Positions 56,960 to 64,000 of a stretch of DNA of 64,000 nucleotides are shown here, piece after piece (positions within the stretch are counted from its first letter, which is position 1; every line of letters starts with the position of its first letter). Position numbers and translations under genes: made by a program. The stretch is from Sphingomonas populi (GTDB taxonomy: Bacteria; Pseudomonadota; Alphaproteobacteria; Sphingomonadales; Sphingomonadaceae). The stretch spans positions 1 through 64,000 of the forward strand of contig NZ_SGIS01000028.1 of the NCBI RefSeq assembly GCF_004208535.1. The letters run 5' to 3'. Below the pieces are notes generated by a model, which saw only the letters and a program-made list of their open reading frames with translations, did not search any database and was not told where the DNA came from.

Positions 56960-59900
56960 ATGGGCTTCCGCAACATCTCCGCCTGGTCGATCCGCAACCC
57001 CGTGTTCGCGATCGTCGTGTTCTTCATGCTCAGCGTGGCCGGCATCGTCAGCTTCATGACGATGGACGTCAACAATCAGCCCGACATCGAATTCCCGGTC
57101 GTCATCATCGAAGTGAACCAGCCGGGCGCCGCGCCGACCGAGCTTGAGACTCAGGTCACGCAGAAGGTCGAGGCGGCGGTGCGAAGCCTTCAGGGCATCG
57201 ACGAGATCGATTCGACCGTGACCGAGGGCACGTCCGAGACGGTCGTCCAGCTCGCGATCGGCACGCCGATCGACCGCGCGGTCGAGGACGTGCGCGGCGC
57301 GATCCAGCAGATCCGCAGCGATCTGCCCGACGGCATCCTCGAACCGCAGGTGATTCGCGCCAACACCACCGGCAACGATCTGGCGAGCTACGCCGCGATC
57401 GGTACCGACATGACGATCGAGCAACTGAGCTGGTACATCGACAACACCGTGTCGAAGGAACTGCTTTCGGTCCCCGGCATGGCCGCGATCCAGCGCAACG
57501 GCGGCGTCAGCCGCGAGATTCGCGTGATCCTCGATCCACTCAAATTGCAGGCGCAGGGCCTCACCGCGAGCCAGGTCAACCAGCAGCTCCGCCAGGTCAA
57601 TCTGAACGCCGCCGGCGGCCGCGCCGAGATCGCCGGATCGGAGCAGGCGGTGCGTGTGCTCGGCAACGCCAAGAGCGCCTATACGCTCGGCCAGACGCAG
57701 ATTTCGGTCGGCGGCGGGCGCTCGATCCACCTCTCCGACATCGCCGACGTGCGTGATCTCTATGCCGAGCAGCGCTCCTCCTCCGAGCTCGACGGCCGGC
57801 AGGTGCTGAGCTTCGATTTCCAGCGGTCCAAGACTGGTTCCGACGTCAACGTGTACAAAGGCGCGGTCAAGAAGCTCGCCGAGCTTGAGGCGCGCAACCC
57901 CAAGGTCAAGTTCAAGCAGATCTTCAACTCGGTCAAATACACCGAGAAGCAATATGATTCGGCGATGGAATCGATGGTCGAGGGCGCGTTGCTCGCGATC
58001 GTCGTGGTGTTCATCTTCCTGCGCGACTGGCGCTCGACCGTGATCTCGGCGCTGGCCATCCCGCTGTCGGCGATCCCGAGCTTCTGGTTCATGGATCTGA
58101 TGGGCTTCACGCTCAACAACATGACGTTGCTGGCGCTGAGCCTGGTCGCGGGTGTGCTGGTCGATGATGCGATCGTCGAGATCGAGAATATCGTGCGGCA
58201 TATGCGGATGGGCAAATCGGCGTATCAGGCGTCGATCGACGCCGCCGACGAGATCGGCCTCGCCGTGCTGGCGACGACGATGGCGATCGTCGCGGTGTTC
58301 CTGCCGGTCGGACTGATGCCCGGCCTCGCCGGCCAGTTCTTCAAGAATTTCGGCCTCACCGTCGTCGTGTCGGTGCTGATGAGCCTCGCCGTCGCGCGGC
58401 TCATCACGCCGATGATCGCGGCCTATTTCCTCAAGGCGCACGGCACCGCCAGCCACGGCGAGGGCAAGCTGATGGACGCCTATATGGCGACCTTGCGCTG
58501 GACGCTGAAACATCGCTGGTCGGCGATCGTCGGCGCGGCCACCGCGCTCGCGCTGACGGTGGTGTGCTTCTCGATGATCCCGCAAACCTTCCAGCCCGAC
58601 CGCGACAACGACAGCAGCCGCGCCAATATCGAGATGGTGCCCGGCACCACGCTCGCGCAGACCCAGGTGGTCGTGCGCAAGGTCGCGGACTTCCTCAGCA
58701 AACAGCCCGAAGTCGCCTCGGTCTATTCGCGCGCGTTGGTCGGCAGCGGCCGGGTCAGCGCGATCCTCAAGCCGCGTGGGCAGGGCCGCAACGTCACCAG
58801 CGTCCAGTTCGAACGCAATCTCGCGCCGCAGTTCGCGCAATTCGCCGATGCGCGCGTGACCTTCCAGTCGGGCAACGGCTGGGGCAGTTCGGGTCGCGAG
58901 TTCACCGTCACGCTCGGCGGGGATGATCCCGCCGAGTTGGTCAAGACCGCGCAAACTTTGGTCACGCAGATGTCGAGCGTGCCGAGCTTCATCGCGCCGC
59001 GCATCTCGGGCGATCTCGAACGGCCCGAGATCGTCATCCGGCCGCGCATGGACCTCGCCGCCAACCTCGGCGTGACGACCAGCGCGCTGTCGAGCGCGAT
59101 CCGCATCGCCACGCTCGGCGATATCGACCAGAACAGCGCGAAATTCTCGCTGTCGGACCGTCAGGTGCCGATCCGCGTCGCGCTCGCGCAGAATTCGCGC
59201 CAGCGGCTGTCGACGATCAAGAACCTGCCGGTGCAGACCGCCGCCGGCGAATCGGTGCCGCTCGGCCTCGTCGCCGAAATCGGCTTCGGCGCGGGGCCAA
59301 CCAAGATCGAACGCGTCGCGCAGCAGCGCCAGATCACCGTCGGCTCGGACCTCGCGCCCGGCGTGGTGAGCGGCACCGCGAAGAAAATGGTCCACGATCT
59401 GCCGATCTTTAAGGCCATGCCGATGGGCGTGAAGGAACTCGTGCTCGGCCAGTCGAAGTGGGAGGAGGAGATGATCTCCAACTTCATCGTCGCGGTGGCG
59501 GCGGGCGTGTTCCTGGTGTTCGCGGTGCTGGTGCTGCTCTACCAAAGGCTGCTGCCGCCGTTCGTCAACATGGGGTCGCTGATCCTGGCGCCGCTCGGCG
59601 GGCTGATCGCGCTGCTCGTCACCGGCTATCCGATCTCGATGCCGGTCTACATCGGCATGCTGATGCTGCTCGGCATCGTCGCCAAGAACTCGATCCTGCT
59701 GATCGATTTCGCGCTGGAGGAGATGAAGCACGGCGTACCCGTCCGCGCCGCGATTATCGACGCCGGGCACAAGCGCGCGCAGCCGATCGTGATGACGACC
59801 GTCGCGATGGTCGCGGGCATGCTGCCGACCGCGTTTGGCCTGGCCGGCGACAAATCGTTCCGCGCGCCGATGGGCATCACCGTGATCGGCGGGCTGACGC

Positions 59901-60079
59901 TGTCGACGATCCTGACGTTGCTGATCGTGCCCGCGCTGTTCAGCCTCGCGGTCGGCGTCGAGCGCTGGGCCGGGCCGCGGCTCGGGCGGCGGCTGCTCAC
60001 CTATCGTCCCGGCGACGACGGCCAGCCGCTGATCGAGCATGACGACAAGCCGCTGCTGCCGCCGCATCCGGCGGAATAG
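56960..60079 (+). CDS. RND-family efflux pump, inner-membrane permease
   Basis: 1039 residues with twelve membrane spans. Typical lines are TEL-ETQVTQKVEAAVRSLQGI, the GILEPQVIRANTTGNDLA porter region, RDWRSTVISALAIPLSAIPSF (span 2-3), the proton-relay VDDAIVEIENIVRH in span 4 with two Asp and KNSILLIDFALEEM in span 10. It is of the HAE-1/AcrB-like type with a shorter family name possible (MdtB/VexF). It exports hydrophobic compounds using proton flow. No regulator gene is adjacent; the 280-bp upstream gap is the likely control region. Confidence 0.94.
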   Translation: MGFRNISAWSIRNPVFAIVVFFMLSVAGIVSFMTMDVNNQPDIEFPVVIIEVNQPGAAPTELETQVTQKVEAAVRSLQGIDEIDSTVTEGTSETVVQLAIGTPIDRAVEDVRGAIQQIRSDLPDGILEPQVIRANTTGNDLASYAAIGTDMTIEQLSWYIDNTVSKELLSVPGMAAIQRNGGVSREIRVILDPLKLQAQGLTASQVNQQLRQVNLNAAGGRAEIAGSEQAVRVLGNAKSAYTLGQTQISVGGGRSIHLSDIADVRDLYAEQRSSSELDGRQVLSFDFQRSKTGSDVNVYKGAVKKLAELEARNPKVKFKQIFNSVKYTEKQYDSAMESMVEGALLAIVVVFIFLRDWRSTVISALAIPLSAIPSFWFMDLMGFTLNNMTLLALSLVAGVLVDDAIVEIENIVRHMRMGKSAYQASIDAADEIGLAVLATTMAIVAVFLPVGLMPGLAGQFFKNFGLTVVVSVLMSLAVARLITPMIAAYFLKAHGTASHGEGKLMDAYMATLRWTLKHRWSAIVGAATALALTVVCFSMIPQTFQPDRDNDSSRANIEMVPGTTLAQTQVVVRKVADFLSKQPEVASVYSRALVGSGRVSAILKPRGQGRNVTSVQFERNLAPQFAQFADARVTFQSGNGWGSSGREFTVTLGGDDPAELVKTAQTLVTQMSSVPSFIAPRISGDLERPEIVIRPRMDLAANLGVTTSALSSAIRIATLGDIDQNSAKFSLSDRQVPIRVALAQNSRQRLSTIKNLPVQTAAGESVPLGLVAEIGFGAGPTKIERVAQQRQITVGSDLAPGVVSGTAKKMVHDLPIFKAMPMGVKELVLGQSKWEEEMISNFIVAVAAGVFLVFAVLVLLYQRLLPPFVNMGSLILAPLGGLIALLVTGYPISMPVYIGMLMLLGIVAKNSILLIDFALEEMKHGVPVRAAIIDAGHKRAQPIVMTTVAMVAGMLPTAFGLAGDKSFRAPMGITVIGGLTLSTILTLLIVPALFSLAVGVERWAGPRLGRRLLTYRPGDDGQPLIEHDDKPLLPPHPAE

Positions 60080-60084
60080 CCTGT

Positions 60085-60172
60085 CGTCGCCCCGGCGCAG
60101 GCCGGGGCCGTTGGGTTTTGGGGCATGCGGTTCGCCAAGTAACGCAGCGGCCCCGGCCTGCGCCGGGGCGAC
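60085..60172. repeat. GTCGCCCCGGCGCAGG-family inverted-repeat element
   Basis: GTCGCCCCGGCGCAGGCCGG and its exact complement at the right end, with inner motifs shared with 51361-51445. It begins 5 bp after the pump gene stop and can serve as a terminator. Followed by the DUF445 gene start at 60221. Confidence 0.88.
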
Positions 60173-60220
60173 GATAATCACGCCGGACTTGAACTATCCG
60201 GCGCGTCGGGCTTTCCTCCC

Positions 60221-61486
60221 ATGATGAACAAAGCCGGCCGCCCGCGTATCGAAGCCGTTTCGCCGGGACTGGTCCGCATGCGGCTGATCGCGGCCGGGCT
60301 CTTGCTGGCGATGGCGGCGGTGTTCCTCGTCTCGCGCGCTTACGATCAGCGCTGGCCAGCGCTCGGCTTCGTCCGCGCCTTCGCCGAGGCGGCGATGGTG
60401 GGCGGCCTTGCCGACTGGTTCGCGGTGACGGCGCTGTTCCGCCATCCGCTCGGACTGCCGATCCCGCACACCGCAATCATCCCGCGCAACAAGGATCGCA
60501 TCGGCACGACGCTGGCCGCGTTCCTGCGCGACAATTTCCTGATTCCCCGCGTCGTCGCGCGCCGCATGCTGCGGCTCGACGTGGCGGGCGCGGCGGGGCG
60601 CTGGCTCGCCAATCCGCTCGCGCGCGACGGGCGAATCGCGCGCGGCGCGTCGGCGCTGACCATCCACATGCTCCAGGCGCTCGACCAGCAGCGGCTCGGC
60701 GGCATGGTCAAGACGATGATCGGCACGCGGCTGAACGAACTCGACGTTGCGCCGCTGCTCGGGCAGGCGCTCACCGCCGCGATCGCCGAGGGGCGTCACC
60801 TGCCGCTGCTCGACGGCATCGTGCGCTGGGCGGCGCGAATCCTGGAGGCAAACGACCATCTCATCCGCGCGATGGTGCATGAGCGTGCCGGTTCGATCCT
60901 GCGCTGGACCGGGCTGGACGAGACGCTCGCCAACAAGATCATCGCTGGGCTGAACGGGCTGCTCAGCGACATGGCCGCCGATTCGGCGCACCCCTTGCGC
61001 GCCAAGGCCGAGGAGGGGCTGGAGAGCCTCGCCCACGACCTGATGCATTCGCCCGAGATGCAAGCGCGGGTCGAGGCGATCAAGGCCGAGATCATCGCCA
61101 ATCCGGCGATGCAGCGCTGGCTCGACGGAATTTGGGAACAGGCGCGCGGCGGCATGCTGCGGATGGCAAGCGACCCCGACCGGGTGATGCAAGGCCCGAT
61201 CGGCGACGCGCTGCGCCAGCTCGGCGAGACGCTCCAGCGCGAGGACCGCCTGCGCGCGACGATCAACCGCTTCGTGCGCCGCACCGTCGTCGGCATCGCC
61301 GCCGATTATGGCGACAATATCGTCCGGCTGGTGTCTGAGACGGTCAAGGGCTGGGATGCGGAGACGATCACGCGCCGGCTGGAGAATGCGGTGGGGCGGG
61401 ATTTGCAGTATATTCGCATCAACGGGACGTTGGTCGGTGGGCTGGTCGGGTTGGTGATCCACGGTATCGACGTGGCGCTGGGCTGA
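60221..61486 (+). CDS. DUF445 family membrane protein
   Basis: 421 residues. Two membrane spans at the N-terminus (about 21-40) and C-terminus (about 402-420, GTLVGGLVGLVIHGIDVAL) bracket a large helical domain. The DUF445 pattern is seen in AFAEAAMVGGLADWFAVTAL-FRHPLGLPIPHTAIIPRNKD RIG, then LRLDVAGAAGRWLA and the last GLQYIRINGTLVGGLVG-like line. Family members are inner-membrane proteins of unknown function, some linked to envelope stress. Start 60221 or 60224. Confidence 0.92.
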   Translation: MMNKAGRPRIEAVSPGLVRMRLIAAGLLLAMAAVFLVSRAYDQRWPALGFVRAFAEAAMVGGLADWFAVTALFRHPLGLPIPHTAIIPRNKDRIGTTLAAFLRDNFLIPRVVARRMLRLDVAGAAGRWLANPLARDGRIARGASALTIHMLQALDQQRLGGMVKTMIGTRLNELDVAPLLGQALTAAIAEGRHLPLLDGIVRWAARILEANDHLIRAMVHERAGSILRWTGLDETLANKIIAGLNGLLSDMAADSAHPLRAKAEEGLESLAHDLMHSPEMQARVEAIKAEIIANPAMQRWLDGIWEQARGGMLRMASDPDRVMQGPIGDALRQLGETLQREDRLRATINRFVRRTVVGIAADYGDNIVRLVSETVKGWDAETITRRLENAVGRDLQYIRINGTLVGGLVGLVIHGIDVALG

Positions 61487-61506
61487 GCGTCGCGCGCCAC
61501 AACATC

Positions 61507-61583
61507 GTCACCCCAGCGCAAGCTGGGGTCTCTCCGTGATAGCGCGCCAGCCCCCGGAAGACCCCAGCTTGCGCTGGGGTGAC
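61507..61583. repeat. GTCACCCCAGCGCAAG-family inverted-repeat element
   Basis: GTCACCCCAGCGCAAGCTGG and CCAGCTTGCGCTGGGGTGAC are fully complementary over 20 bp, extending a little further inward (GGTCT/AGACC). It is a G-to-A variant of the GTCGCCCCGG family, or a sister family. Lies between the DUF445 gene and the leftward HAD gene, where it may act as a terminator for both. Confidence 0.88.
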
Positions 61584-61617
61584 GATAGGTGTGGCGTCGG
61601 GACGGTCGTTTACGCCC

Positions 61618-62289
61618 TCACCGCTCCCAATCCACCACCGTCCACCCGCGCAGTGCCGCCATCACGCGCAGCGGCGCGTGGGCGTTGACTGCGAAGGCTT
61701 CGTCGGCCCATTCGAGCGTCGGCGCGTCGGAGACATGATCGCTGTAGAAGCGGATCGTCGCATCCTCGCGCGCGATCCCCTGTTCGGCCATCCACGCTTC
61801 GATCATGCGGAGTTTGGCGGGGCCGTAGCAATTCTCGCCGGCGATTCGCGCGCGCACCCGCCCGCCGTCGGATGTCACGCCGGTCCCGATCACGTCGTCG
61901 AAGCCGAGCCGCTCGGCGATTGCGCCCGCGTAAAAGGCGTAGGAGGCGGTCGCCAGCACGATTCGCCGCCCCGCCGCGCGATCCGCCGCGATCGCCGCGC
62001 GCGCGCCGGCATAGACGCCGGTCGCGACGACACCGTCGGCGAAGCGCGCCGCCGCCGCCGCCGCGCGCGCCTCCGGCCACGCATTGCCGAGCATCAGGCG
62101 CTGGGTCGCCGCCTTCAGCCCGCCGCGATCGAGCCGCTTGAGCGCGTAGCCAAGCGTCGCCACGCCCGCGAGCGGCAGCAGCGCGAGCCGCCACGGCATT
62201 TCGCGACGCGCGCTCGAAACGAGGAACGAAGTCCAGGTCGGTGCGTAGGTGATGGTCTTGTCGAGGTCGTATATGGCGATGGCGTGCAT
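61618..62289 (-). CDS. HAD-IB family phosphatase
   Basis: 223 residues. Motif 1 is YDLDKTITY (nucleophile and acid-base Asp), motif 2 is ATASYAFYAG, motif 3 the Lys in GPAKLRMIEAW, and motif 4 YSDHVSDAPTLEWAD. This is the HAD-IB layout of SerB-like and PGPase-like enzymes, with a helical cap (about 15-95). The substrate is likely a small phosphomonoester, possibly phosphoserine or a lipid phosphate; sequence does not decide. It lies divergent from mlaE, so a lipid role is a reasonable but unproven idea. Confidence 0.9.
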   Translation of the reverse strand: MHAIAIYDLDKTITYAPTWTSFLVSSARREMPWRLALLPLAGVATLGYALKRLDRGGLKAATQRLMLGNAWPEARAAAAAARFADGVVATGVYAGARAAIAADRAAGRRIVLATASYAFYAGAIAERLGFDDVIGTGVTSDGGRVRARIAGENCYGPAKLRMIEAWMAEQGIAREDATIRFYSDHVSDAPTLEWADEAFAVNAHAPLRVMAALRGWTVVDWER

Positions 62290-62351
62290 CGTTTCATCCT
62301 AGCAACAGCGCGGCTTGCCGTTCCAGTGCGATTGCAGCAAAGATGCGCGCG

Positions 62352-63461
62352 ATGACCGAGTCCGCCGCCTTCACGTCCGAACGCTCCGGTGAGCGAGACG
62401 TGGTCCGCTTCACTGGCAGCCTGTCGCTGGCGCAGATCGGCGATCTGCCGAACCGGTTGCACGATTACGATGGCAAGGTCGATACGATCGATCTCAGCGG
62501 GATCGAGCGAATCGACACCGTCGGCGCGTGGCTGATCCACCGATTCGCGGCGCAGCACGACGCGAAGATCGACGGGCTCGACCCGGACGGCACACATCTG
62601 CTCGAACAGGTCGCGGCGGCCGATCAGCCGGTCGCGATCCGCCCCAACCCGGTCGGCGGCCTCGCCCGCGTGATCGGCGAGGTCGGCGATGCCGTCGTGC
62701 TGACGGCCAACACGTTGTACGGGCTGCTCGGCTTCTTCGGCGCGACGATGATCGCGGTGTGGCACATCATCATCCACCCCAAGCGCTTCCGCTTCAACGC
62801 GACGATCCAGCGGTTCGAGGTGGTCGGCGTGAAGGCGCTCGGCATCATCGGGCTGATGAGCTTCCTGATCGGCATCGTCATCGCGCAGCAGGGCGCGGTG
62901 CAGCTCCGCCAGTTCGGCGCGGAGGTCTATACGATCAACCTGCTCGGGCGACTCACGCTGCGCGAACTCGGCGTGCTGATGACCGCGATCATGGTCGCGG
63001 GCCGTTCCGGCTCGGCGTTCGCGGCGCAGCTCGGCACGATGAAGCTGACCGAGGAGATCGACGCGATGCGGACGATCGGCGTCTCGCCGATGGAGGCGCT
63101 GGTGCTGCCGCGCGTGATGGCGGTGGTCATCATGATGCCGCTGCTCGGTTTCTATTCGGCGCTGGTCGGGATCATCGGCGGCGGGCTGCTGTGCTGGGTG
63201 TCGCTCGGCATTCCGCCGGTGACGTTCATCCAGCGGCTGCGCGAGGTGGTGCCACTCACCGATCTCTATGTCGGGCTGGTCAAGGCGCCGGTGTTCGGCG
63301 CGATCATCGGCATGGCCGGCTGTTACCAGGGCATGCTGGTCGAGGGCGATGCCGAGCAGGTCGGCCAGCGCACCACGTCGGCGGTGGTGCAGGGCATCTT
63401 CCTCGTCATCGTGCTCGATGCGTTTTTCGCGGTGTTCTTCACCTATGTGGGCTGGATATGA
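62352..63461 (+). CDS. mlaE: MlaE-type ABC transporter permease with N-terminal STAS domain
   Basis: 369 residues. Residues about 1-95 are a STAS/MlaB-like domain (IDLSGIERIDTVGAWLIHRF, the phosphorylatable-Ser-type loop), normally a separate protein (MlaB) but often fused in alphaproteobacteria. Residues about 110-369 are the MlaE permease with five spans and the conserved FAAQLGTMKLTEEIDAMRTI-GVSPMEALVLPRV coupling line. It is the membrane part of the phospholipid transporter that keeps outer-membrane asymmetry. The stop overlaps the mlaF start (ATGA). Start 62352 preferred to 62343. Confidence 0.93.
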   Translation: MTESAAFTSERSGERDVVRFTGSLSLAQIGDLPNRLHDYDGKVDTIDLSGIERIDTVGAWLIHRFAAQHDAKIDGLDPDGTHLLEQVAAADQPVAIRPNPVGGLARVIGEVGDAVVLTANTLYGLLGFFGATMIAVWHIIIHPKRFRFNATIQRFEVVGVKALGIIGLMSFLIGIVIAQQGAVQLRQFGAEVYTINLLGRLTLRELGVLMTAIMVAGRSGSAFAAQLGTMKLTEEIDAMRTIGVSPMEALVLPRVMAVVIMMPLLGFYSALVGIIGGGLLCWVSLGIPPVTFIQRLREVVPLTDLYVGLVKAPVFGAIIGMAGCYQGMLVEGDAEQVGQRTTSAVVQGIFLVIVLDAFFAVFFTYVGWI

Positions 63462-64000
63462 GCACGCGTTCCCCGTCTGAAACCGACGACGTCATCGTCG
63501 TACGCGGCCTGCGCAACAGCTTCGGCGATCAGGTCGTCCATGACGGGCTCGATCTCGAGGTGCGGCGCGGCGAGATCTACGGCGTGGTCGGCGGGTCGGG
63601 CACCGGCAAATCGGTGCTGATGCGCTCGATCATCGGCTTGCAGAAGCCACAGGCGGGCGACATCCATGTCCTCGGCGAGCCGACCATCGACCGCGAGGAG
63701 ACCGAGATGGTCGATCTCTCGAAACGCTGGGGCGTGCTGTTCCAGGGTGGAGCGCTGTTCTCGACGCTGACCGTCGCCGAGAACGTGCAGGTGCCGTTGC
63801 GCGAATTCTACAAGGCGCTGCCGCAGTCGCTGCTCGACGAGATCGCCGCGTACAAGGTGGTGATGACCGGCCTGCCCGCCGATGCCGGCCCGAAATATCC
63901 GTCGCAACTGTCGGGCGGGATGCGCAAGCGCGCCGGCCTCGCGCGTGCGCTCGCGCTTGACCCTGAAGTGCTGTTCCTCGACGAGCCGACCGCCGGGCTC
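63458..64000 (+). CDS. mlaF: MlaF-type ABC transporter ATPase (cut by window edge)
   Basis: First 181 codons, still open at the window end. It reads MSTRSPSETDDVIVVRGLRN, then Walker A GGSGTGKSVLMR, the Q-loop LFQGGALFS, the ABC signature LSGGMRKRAGLARALAL and Walker B VLFLDEPTAGL at the edge. This is the MlaF ATPase that drives the MlaE permease. Its ATG overlaps the mlaE stop. The gene for the MlaD substrate-binding protein would be expected next, outside the window. Confidence 0.95.
   Translation, partial: MSTRSPSETDDVIVVRGLRNSFGDQVVHDGLDLEVRRGEIYGVVGGSGTGKSVLMRSIIGLQKPQAGDIHVLGEPTIDREETEMVDLSKRWGVLFQGGALFSTLTVAENVQVPLREFYKALPQSLLDEIAAYKVVMTGLPADAGPKYPSQLSGGMRKRAGLARALALDPEVLFLDEPTAGL

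Noticed and set aside
55781..60181. 1466-codon open frame antisense to the RND adaptor and pump genes
   Set aside because: Spans two clear genes, crosses their junction, and its translation is Arg/Asp/His-rich with no known motif. It is a shadow of GC-rich coding bias.

Overview
The window is high-GC, densely coding chromosomal DNA of an alphaproteobacterium, most likely Sphingomonas or a close relative in the Sphingomonadaceae. The reasons are a SciP-type (DUF1153) CtrA inhibitor, an alphaproteobacterial GTTC-N7-GTTC LexA-type box, the rpmF-plsX-fabH-ihfA-merR gene order, polyhydroxybutyrate (PHB) genes, and small conserved proteins of a kind I associate with sphingomonads. No rRNA, tRNA, CRISPR array, prophage or conjugative module was seen. 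Function is inferred from motifs read in the translations and from general knowledge of the families; no database search was run.

Layout. 1-4400: the first codons of an IS630-like transposase at the left edge, two small membrane proteins, an S41 lipoprotein protease, and a divergent pair made of a small two-gene operon and an S24 (LexA/CI-like) regulator, with an SOS-like box and a palindrome between them. 4488-10648: tamA-tamB. 10787-15142: an S9 peptidase, a queuosine precursor transporter and release factor 3. 15192-18294: the leftward rpmF-plsX-fabH-ihfA-merR operon. 18423-19756: a fatty acid desaturase divergent from an ArsR/SdpR-type repressor, with duplicated palindromes between them. 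19825-26736: a MAPEG protein, an MBL hydrolase, a PabB-PabC fusion, an aspartate aminotransferase, ClpS, a Crp/Fnr regulator and MurA. 27080-29810: phasin and PHB synthase, followed by an AlaC-type aminotransferase, a diguanylate cyclase and a two-component system.

35792-37772: 3-hydroxybutyrate dehydrogenase and a patatin-like protein, probably linked to PHB use. 37833-42468: a leftward housekeeping run proA-[antitoxin-toxin]-nadD-rsfS-rlmH-envC-like, in which a ParE/RelE toxin-antitoxin pair sits between proA and nadD. 42550-47777: a zinc-ribbon DUF3667 membrane protein, an HscC-type Hsp70 and a large membrane J-like protein whose HPD motif is not recognisable. 47821-53552: an HI0933-type flavoprotein, pdxH, a cation-diffusion transporter, a PhzF protein, an SDR protein and mnmA. 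54035-64000: sciP, a GlsB-type membrane protein, a SIMPL-domain protein, an RND adaptor and pump, a DUF445 protein, an HAD-IB phosphatase, and mlaE with the start of mlaF running off the right edge.

Many intergenic gaps hold 70-170 bp inverted-repeat elements in three sequence families. CCGTTCG-ended elements occur only left of 35.8 kb. Elements with ends GTTCTCCCGCG occur at 26.8, 33.0 and 39.5 kb. Elements with ends GTCGCCCCGGCGCAGG or GTCACCCCAGCGCAAG occur only right of 51.3 kb. Translational coupling is frequent: there are ATGA, GTGA and three TTGA start/stop overlaps. The best leads for something new are the HscC/J-like/DUF3667 cluster, the SOS-boxed small operon, the toxin-antitoxin pair coupled to nadD, and the phasin with two apparent start sites.
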